Source of the DNA: Larus michahellis
Taxonomy: Eukaryota; Chordata; Aves; Charadriiformes; Laridae
DNA: 64,000 nucleotides
NCBI RefSeq assembly: GCF_964199755.1
Contig: NC_133904.1
Coordinates: 1,178,001-1,242,000 of the forward strand
Direction: 5' to 3'
The notes beneath the pieces are model-generated. The model did no database searches, was not told where the DNA came from, and was given only the letters and a program-made list of their open reading frames with translations. This document shows, piece by piece, positions 57,677 to 64,000 of the stretch. Positions within the stretch are counted from its first letter, which is position 1. Every line of letters starts with the position of its first letter. Both the position numbers and the translations under genes were made by a program.

Positions 57677-58237
57677 CATAGAATCACAGAATTGTTAGGG
57701 TTGGAAGGGACCTTAAAGATCATCCAGTTCCAACCCCCCTGCCACAGGCAGGGACACCTCCCACTAGATCAGGTTGCTCAGAGCCCCATCCAGCCTGGCC
57801 TTACAAACTTCCAGGGATGGGGCTTCCACCACCTCCCTGGGCAACCTGTGCCAGTGTCTCACCACCCTCATGGTGAAGAACTTCTTCCTAACGTCCAGCC
57901 TGAATCGACCCATCTCTAGTTTTAATCCATTCCCTCTAGTCCTACCATTACCCAACATCCTAAAAAGTCCCTCCCCAGCTTTCTTGTAGCCCCCGTAAGA
58001 TACTGGTAGGCCACTAGAAGGTCTCCTCGGAGCCTTCTTTTCTCCAGACTGAACGACCCCAACTCCCTCAGTCTGTCCTCATAGGAGAGGTGCTCCAGCC
58101 CTCTGATCATCCTCGTGGCCCCTCTCTGGACACGTTCCAGCACGTCCATCTCTCTCTTGTGGTAGGGGCTCCAGAACTGGACGCAGTGCTCCAGGTGGGG
58201 TCTCACGAGAGTGGAGTGGAGGGGGAGAATCACCTCC
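57677..58237 (-). mobile_element. CR1 LINE, 5'-truncated, with ORF2 C-terminus (copy 6)
   Basis: Opens on the plus strand with CATAGAATCACAGAATTG, the reverse complement of a CR1 3' terminus, then the 3' UTR and the end of ORF2. It breaks off after GGGGGAGAATCACCTCC. The element is on the minus strand and 5'-truncated. It is about 98% identical by eye to the overlapping part of the plus-strand copy at 32900-33649, so the two form an inverted pair about 24 kb apart. Confidence 0.97.
57764..58237 (-). pseudogene. CR1 ORF2 C-terminal remnant (non-LTR retrotransposon protein)
   Basis: The minus strand encodes the same CR1 ORF2 tail as the 32.9-kb copy: [67 protein letters not shown], then in a second frame [16 protein letters not shown] and [19 protein letters not shown]. 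The frame changes at the same CTTACGGGGGCTACAAG site as in the other copy. The reverse transcriptase core and endonuclease are absent; this is a dead fragment. Confidence 0.93.
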
Positions 58238-59220
58238 GCATCACCTTGGTTTCTTCCCAGCCATCCCCACCGAGCCCCGCGGTGGCTTGGGGGACACGGG
58301 CTGCACCCCCCTGCCCGGGCGCTGGGGACCGGGACTGCTCAGGGCTCGGGGCTGCTGTCACTGCCTGTCGCAGCATCTTTCTGCAGCAGCATCCCGCAGC
58401 CGCTCAGAGCCATGTGAGCTCAAACCGAGCCCTTTCCGTGGGGAAACGTGCCAGGAGAGACGGCTCTTCTCCGCCTGGGATCGCTTTCACCCGGCCAGTG
58501 GCTCTTCACCGTTTCTGTTCGAAACTCTGTCAATACTTTGCAGGGTGCAAAATCCTCTGGGACGCTTTTTCCGGCTTGTCTGGTGGGGCCTGCTCCCAAC
58601 CCGGAGCTGGCTTGCTCTACATCCGCTGTGTTTGAGGCAACGTTATAAGCAGGGCAAGCTGGAGATCTCTCCACAGACTGGGCTTGGGGCCCTGGACCTC
58701 CTGCTGGCCCCAGGTCCCCTGAGCACTCCTCGTCCCTGGGGGAACTCCATTGCAGACGACCCCCCGGGCAGCAGAGCCCCCGGCTCGCCATGCCAGGGGT
58801 GGGCAGGCGGGGGGCTGCAGACCATCCCTGGTGGCCATCACAGCTGGGAGGGCTCCAGCGAGGCCAGGGCTGGACCCCCTGCGTGTGGGAAGATGCCTTT
58901 GCTCTCCAGGGTTTCTCTTGGAGCTGCCAGCAAATATCGCCGCATGCTCTCCCGTCGGAGCGAGAGGATCCAGCCCCTCCAGCGGCGGCTGCGATTGATA
59001 ATTGCTGCATGTTGGTGGAAAGCCATTTGTCATCGATGCCAGTCTGGAGGTCTGATTAGCTTAGCACGCCTCATTGCTCTAAAAAAAGAGAACTTCCCTC
59101 CTTTAACCCGCGCGGGGCTGGCAGCCTGTCCCGGTCCCTGGCAGCCCTGTCCCGCGGGAGCGTGGTCCCGCTGCTCCACCACGCTGTGACCTTTCTCCGA
59201 GCCGCCCCGCGCGTCCCCGA
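58238..59220. other. GC-rich spacer, no gene seen
   Basis: A 300-codon plus-strand frame (58287-59189) and a 196-codon minus-strand frame overlap. Neither has a domain. Short AT-balanced part at about 58985-59090. Confidence 0.42.
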
Positions 59221-60720
59221 GCACACAAGGTGTTAAACTGCATTAATGAGACTGATGTGATAAAGCCTGCCAGCGCAGAGCGAGCCTGCTCCGCGCCGCC
59301 CGCCCGCCCCGCAGTCTGATGTGATTTTGCATTTAAATAGCCAGAAGAGTTTGTAATATTAATGCACGGTTCATTGCCAGCGAAATTCGGGCTAGGTATA
59401 CACTTCACTGGAGAGTGAAGACAGCCTGATTCATAGAGGATTCCTGCTAAATCTGCTGTAGGTTCCCAGGGACCTGGAAAACGCATTATGGTAAAAATCA
59501 ACATGACCTTCTGAAAGCGCCGCACGGAGCCTGGATCTGTATCGCCAACGCTGGAGCAATACTTGGCGCGGCAGAAGTCTCCCCCATTGTTTGCATTCTG
59601 GCTGGATGATAGAAAAGTAATCAAATTAGAATTAAAAAACCACAAATCGGGCCATCTCCGCAGACTATGTTTAACTTACACGATGTATGTTATCGTGTGC
59701 AGTCACACGCATGCCCCTATGCAATTGTCATGTTAAAGCTTGTTTTGCTTTTGATTGGCTCCCAGGCAGAATAATATGGGGGCTGTAACGTAAGTTGTTT
59801 TTCCTTTTGGAATGAATAACTCTTGCGGTAAAGCTGACACGAAGCATAAATTTGTTAAATTACATAAACATTATTGCGACCCATAAAATTCAATGAATCC
59901 TCGTCGCCTGTTTACTCATGGCTGGCTTTACTGTTTGCACAATGTAATTTAACGTGTCAATTTGCTCTCAAATAAAAAACATCTGGCCTTTTGACATGCC
60001 AAAAAAACTGCGGAGATGATCTGAGAAAGGAGCTAAAAGCCCAGGCTTTACATAGCAGTTAGCAAGGGGCTCTTAAAAGGCAGCCAATATCATCCAGATC
60101 AATTGATGGCCTCTTGGCAAACCTAATTCTGCAAACCCTGTAAGATTAGTAAATTTTATCCTAATTAAAATTAAGAAAAGCCACGGAAGGCTGGCACGCG
60201 CTTTGCAATTACATCTCCTGCCAATATTGACATCCATTCTATTGGCTTTTTAAACAATCTTATTATTTTGTAATCACGAATAACAAGAAGAAAATTATAC
60301 TTTTATAAGAGATTTTTATCCTGGACGAGCTACGGAGTCCCAGTAAATTAATTCCCCTCCCTAAGCCCCTTAGCTCGAGATTCTCCGTGAGAATCTCAGA
60401 CTTTGGTAGTCGGGCTCGTACGAGCGTCCACGTCCGCACAGCTACACGCTAAGAAAGACCCGTAAATCTCGGCTTAATCCCTAATAAGCAGTAATACCTA
60501 TCGCTCCCCCAGACAGCACGCAGGAGATGCTGACCTAAATAGCGGAGTTTAGAAGCCACATGTGGCAGAAATCCTCCCGCGAGCTCGCTCGCCCGGCGCA
60601 GCCCGGCCGTCCACGGCTGCTCCCGCTGATTGATTGAGACGTTTATGATTTGCATAGGAGACAGTTCGTGTAATTACGGATTACCGAATAAAGCCAATTG
60701 GTTGCAAAGATTAGAGAGGC
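59221..60720. promoter_or_regulatory. Large AT-rich island, strongest candidate regulatory cluster
   Basis: About 1.5 kb of almost continuous, non-repetitive AT-rich sequence, the longest such island in the window, with a small CpG-containing part at 59275-59320. Recognisable words include CTATGCAATTGTCATG and TTGATTGGCTCCCAGG near 59720-59765, TTTGTTAAATTACATAAAC, and a motif-dense segment at 60627-60701. That segment holds TGATTGAT (HOX-PBX type), ATTTGCAT (POU octamer in reverse), GTAATTAC and CCAATTGG. The only frames are short. The inference is one or more conserved developmental enhancers; no direct evidence of conservation or activity is available. Confidence 0.45.
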
Positions 60721-60900
60721 CACGTCCCGCAGGAGCTGTCGGAGAGCGGCGCAGCGTTTCCCGGCCCCGGTTGCATCTTCAGGGCCGAAAGCCGGGGCTG
60801 GGAGGCGGAAAACAGGATCCAGGATCCCCCCGGCTCCTCGCCTGCCCCGGCCGGCGGCTCCAGGCGCTGACGGAAAACAAGCAGCCCAGCGCCGGGCCAG
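60721..60900. other. CpG-rich spacer
   Basis: A short CpG-dense stretch (GTCGGAGAGCGGCGCAGCG) between two AT-rich islands. No exon recognised. Confidence 0.35.
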
Positions 60901-61965
60901 ACATCAGCTTGTGGGGTAATTATAAACCCTCTGGAAAAATCAGAGCAGATCCCCGCTATGAAATCAGGAGGTTACAGCGAGTTCAGGCATTGTTTTAATT
61001 AAGGGAGAGACATCTCTTCCTTAAGGGAACGCTGGAATCGCGTTACGGCCGATAGGAAAGATTTCCCATATTGTCAGCGAGGGTTAGACACATTTGTGCG
61101 TAAATAAATTGTGATTTCTTTTCACCCGCTAGGATAACACACAATATTTTCTTTTAAAGTATATGGGGCTGGCGGTGGTTTTACTCTAATCAAGTTCTTG
61201 GCATTTCGTACAGGCGTATAATGGGACTCAAGTAGTTGCACATTTTCTGTAATTGGACTCGAGTAATTGCACATTTCTCTAAATGATTAATGAACGGAAT
61301 TAAAAAGTTTGAAAAAAGCCGCCTGCTACGCTGCAGAAAATGTAACGTCAGCAGGGCTTGGGGGGGGGAAGGGCTCTTACACAAATATTTCTGGACTGGT
61401 GGCTGAGGGGCGACGTGATCGAGGAGAAATCCTACAGCCCACGTGCTGCGGGTGGAAAGGGAAGGGGCTGGCGAAGAGCTGTGCCGCAGCCCAGTCCCCG
61501 GGTGGTGTAAAGCACCAAGCTTAGGTGAGGATTATCGGATCGAGATATTAGAGAGATAACACGTGTCAAAGGTGACTTCTGCCAAGTTGCGTTTTATCAT
61601 TCCTCACAGGAGATAAAAAGAAATAAATAAATTCCAGCACATGGATTTCTGCAGGGTTTTTACCGAGCAGCTATTGCAAGATGATTTCTGCTGTTCCTTC
61701 CCATCCTGCGAGCTAGCGGGCGGATGACTCCTCTCCCTCTGCTTGTATTTTCATTAAAGGGCGGTATGCGATAGGAGCGTTAGAAGCATATGGTGCAAAT
61801 CACTTGCTTTGGAAGTCGTCTTCGGAGGAAGGAAAAAAAAAAGAGCCGTGGATACCCATATGTAAAACCTGACTGCAAACATGACAAGGGGAAGGCTGAT
61901 TCCGCCTGCTGGAGCTTCCAATCTGGAAATACTTACGCTGCCGACGACATTTGCTGTGCTGCGTG
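60901..61965. promoter_or_regulatory. AT-leaning island, possible conserved noncoding cluster
   Basis: AT-leaning sequence at 60905-61340 and 61510-61965 around a GC-richer gap. A local direct repeat stands out: GGACTCAAGTAGTTGCACAT at 61223-61242 and GGACTCGAGTAATTGCACAT at 61255-61274, 20-base copies with two mismatches spaced 32 bases apart. TTTAAAGTATATGGGGC and GATCGAGATATTAGAG words also occur. No coding content. Confidence 0.33.
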
Positions 61966-62046
61966 GAAAGATCCCCCGCTTCCCGGGGTCTGCAGCCTGC
62001 AGCCAGATGTGGATGGATCAGGGTGGGCTTGGATGGATTTGCAAGG

Positions 62047-62855
62047 GGACAAGTGCACCCATCTGCACCCGGCGCTTGGCTCCTGCACCCTTCTTGGCTC
62101 CAGCATCCATCCACACCCAGTGCTCAAATCCTGCACCCATCTTGGCTCCAGCATCCATCTACACCTGGTTATTGGCTCCCTGCACCCTTCTTGGCTCCAG
62201 CACCCATCTGCACCTGGTTCTCGGCTCCTGCACCCATTGGCACCCACCTTGGCTCTTGCACCTATCTTGGCTCCAGCATCTATCCACACGTGGTGCTCAG
62301 CTCTTGCACCCATCCTGGCTCCAGCATCCACCCGTACCTGGTGCTCATGTCCTGCATGCACCCATCTCGGCTCCTGCACCCATCTGCACTGATCATTTGG
62401 CTCCTGCACCCATCCACACCTAGTGCTCAGCTCCTGCACCTGTCTCGGCTCCTGCACCCTTTTGCACCCACCTGCACTGATCATTTGGCTCCTGCACCCA
62501 TCCACACCCAGTGCTCAGCTCCTGCACCTGTCTCGGCTCCTGCACCCTTTTGCACCCACCTGCACCGATCATTTGGCTCCTGCACCCATCCGCACCCAGT
62601 GCTCGGCTCCTGCACCCATCTCCGTGCCTGCACCCACACTTGGCTCCTGCACCTATCTCGGCTCCTGTACCCATCTGCACCCACTCTTGTCTCCTGCACC
62701 CATGCTCGGCTCCTGCACCCAGTGTCTGGCTCCAGCATGCGTCTCGGCTCCTGCATCCATCTCGGATCCTACACCCATCTGTACCCACCTCAGCTCCTGT
62801 AGCTGTCTCAGCTCCTGCACCCATCTGTACCCATCTCAGCTCCTGCACCCCCGCC
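62047..62855 (+). repeat. Complex minisatellite with 88-bp higher-order unit
   Basis: About 800 bases built from GGCTCCTGCACCCATCT-type subunits separated by variants such as CCAGCATCCATCCACACC and CCCAGTGCTC. In the left part the pattern recurs at about 46-50 bases. From about 62423 an 88-base higher-order unit beginning GTGCTCAGCTCCTGCACC is repeated nearly exactly at 62511. Open frames on both strands give repetitive Cys/Leu/His/Pro-rich or Gly/Ala/Glu/Arg-rich peptides of up to 283 codons; these are artefacts of the array. Confidence 0.95.
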
Positions 62856-63240
62856 CGGCTTCCAGCAGCTGCAGAGGTGCCCGCAGCAATTTGGCCTTTA
62901 CAGCAGAGGTTTTGGTGAAAGGGCTGGGGCGACGGTGACGTGTGTGGGCTCGGGGGTGTCCCCCCACCCGTGCCGTGGCAGAGCAGTGCTGCGTGGCTGG
63001 GGCCTTGGGGAATTTTACCAACCCAGCGCAGGTGGTTTTGCCCAGGCCCAGGGAGCGTCAGACCTTGCCAGGGGATTTGCAAGGTCTGGCAAGGCTGGGC
63101 ACGAGGATCTGCAATGAAATACAACCAAGACAGCAAAGAATACTTTTTTCCCTCTGCAATTGCAGCGTAATTTCAACTTGACTTCATTTTGATGCTTCGG
63201 TTTGCTAATGAGGATGAAAAATCACTTCCCAACAGAAAAT
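62856..63240. other. Mixed spacer with short AT island
   Basis: GC-leaning to about 63105, then AT-leaning and non-repetitive to 63240 (TTGCAGCGTAATTTC, GGTTTGCTAATGAGG). No gene seen. Confidence 0.35.
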
Positions 63241-64000
63241 CCGTGCTTTCCCCGGGGCGCAAACGTGTGACGCCTGCCCTGCGCTACGCCTGGAGCGGGG
63301 ACCCGCGCTACCAGCCACCCACCCTGGCCCCTGCGGAGCTGGAGCGGCCACGCATCGCCCTGCCCGCCTCCCGGCGGGGTTTTTGGGCTGATCTTCAGAC
63401 ATGTGAAATAAATAACAGTTGCGCAAGGAGCCCGCTGCCAGGTCGGCGCAGCACACGCCGCCTGCTCTGCAGCCGCCCCGGCTCTCACCTCTGCATGGCT
63501 TCATTTTCACACCCCCGCCGCCTTCTCACGCCGCCCAGCGCGGGGGGGACGTGGTCACCCCGGTCGGTGGCCACCTCTTCCCAGCCCGAGCTGCGCTAAA
63601 ACCCACCCTGCGCCCAGAGCAGGTGTCTAAATTTAAAGCCAGCTCAGGAGCGGCCGCGCCGAGTGGTTTGGGAGGGATGTTCGCTGCGGGAGCGCCCCTG
63701 GGGCGGGGGGCTCGGGGCAGGCGCCCGCTCCCCGGGGACGGCAGCGCAGCCCGTGGTCGCGACCCCACCCGGGAGCAAAGGGGCATCCCTGCTGGTACGA
63801 AAACCGAAGAAATTCTTGGCTTTGGGTTGCAAAATGGAAGCGTTCGGTGTAGGAGACGGGCAGCACAGTCAGCAAAGGCGGCTCCGCGGGGTGCACGGTT
63901 CCAGCCCAGCGTCAGGCTGGGACCGCGGGAGGGGACGCCGGGTGCCGGCTCTGACCCTCTCCCTTACGCTGCCAAGTCTGCAGCCCCCCCTGCACTGGCT
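63241..64000. promoter_or_regulatory. CpG-rich block at window edge
   Basis: CpG-dense sequence, with short AT-balanced gaps, running to the end of the window. It may be part of a CpG island that continues beyond the edge. No exon, start site or domain is identified. Confidence 0.33.

Noticed and set aside
58287..59189. 300-codon plus-strand frame after the CR1 copy
   Set aside because: No domain, overlapped by a 196-codon minus-strand frame, and begins within ordinary GC-rich spacer.
61790..63136. Frames of 180-283 codons on both strands with Cys/His/Leu or Gly/Ala/Glu repeats
   Set aside because: Artefacts of the 62-kb minisatellite. Cys and His spacing follows the DNA repeat and does not match a zinc-finger pattern.
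1..64000. Search by eye for tRNA, snRNA, common conserved microRNAs, LTR retroviral parts, CRISPR and homeobox or zinc-finger exons
   Set aside because: No homeodomain WFQNRR, zinc-finger HTGEKP linker, tRNA A/B box pair, familiar microRNA seed hairpin or retroviral protein motif was found. The minisatellites are contiguous arrays without spacers and are not CRISPRs.

Overview
The window reads as vertebrate, almost certainly avian, nuclear DNA with no gene that can be called with confidence. The avian assignment rests on six CR1 LINE 3' fragments, several ending in the CR1-type ATTCTATG-like terminus. Two of them keep a recognisable C-terminal stretch of the CR1 ORF2 protein. No bacterial-style gene order, no operons and no Shine-Dalgarno-spaced ORFs are present. 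The many overlapping open frames are by-products of GC-rich sequence and tandem repeats.

Layout. The window alternates between two textures. GC-rich, CpG-bearing, homopolymer-rich spacer makes up roughly half. Between spacers lie discrete AT-rich islands of 150-1500 bp with few simple repeats, dense in TAAT/ATTA cores and with occasional octamer (ATGCAAAT) or HOX-PBX-like sites. The largest islands are about 9.8-10.4, 14.3-15.1, 22.7-23.2, 23.9-24.8, 28.4-29.5, 34.1-34.7, 35.8-37.0, 39.7-40.8, 42.7-43.2, 52.8-53.4, 54.8-55.7 and 59.2-60.7 kb. Low transposon load (six short CR1 pieces, no other element recognised), no coding exons and islands of this kind are what one expects of a regulatory gene desert or giant intron around a developmental regulator. 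That is inference: conservation cannot be measured from one sequence.

Repeats. Tandem arrays are the most distinctive content: a 16-bp G-rich minisatellite (19.06-19.58 kb), a 20-21-bp array (15.44-15.92 kb), a composite pentanucleotide polypyrimidine tract (26.62-26.97 kb), a CTGC/CCTCTG array (52.27-52.58 kb), an array with an 88-bp higher-order unit (62.05-62.85 kb), and smaller G-rich and trinucleotide tracts. The CR1 copies form two close pairs (5.5/50.6 kb and 32.9/57.7 kb), each about 98% identical by eye.

Possible transcription units. A CpG-island-like stretch at 45.64-46.42 kb ends in a good splice-donor consensus, and a short open frame behind a strong acceptor-like tract lies at 12.13-12.26 kb. 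Both are weak candidates. I found no clear new biological system; the strongest leads are the motif-dense AT islands, the tandem G-quadruplex array, the long mirror-repeat polypyrimidine tract and the shared frameshift in two CR1 copies.
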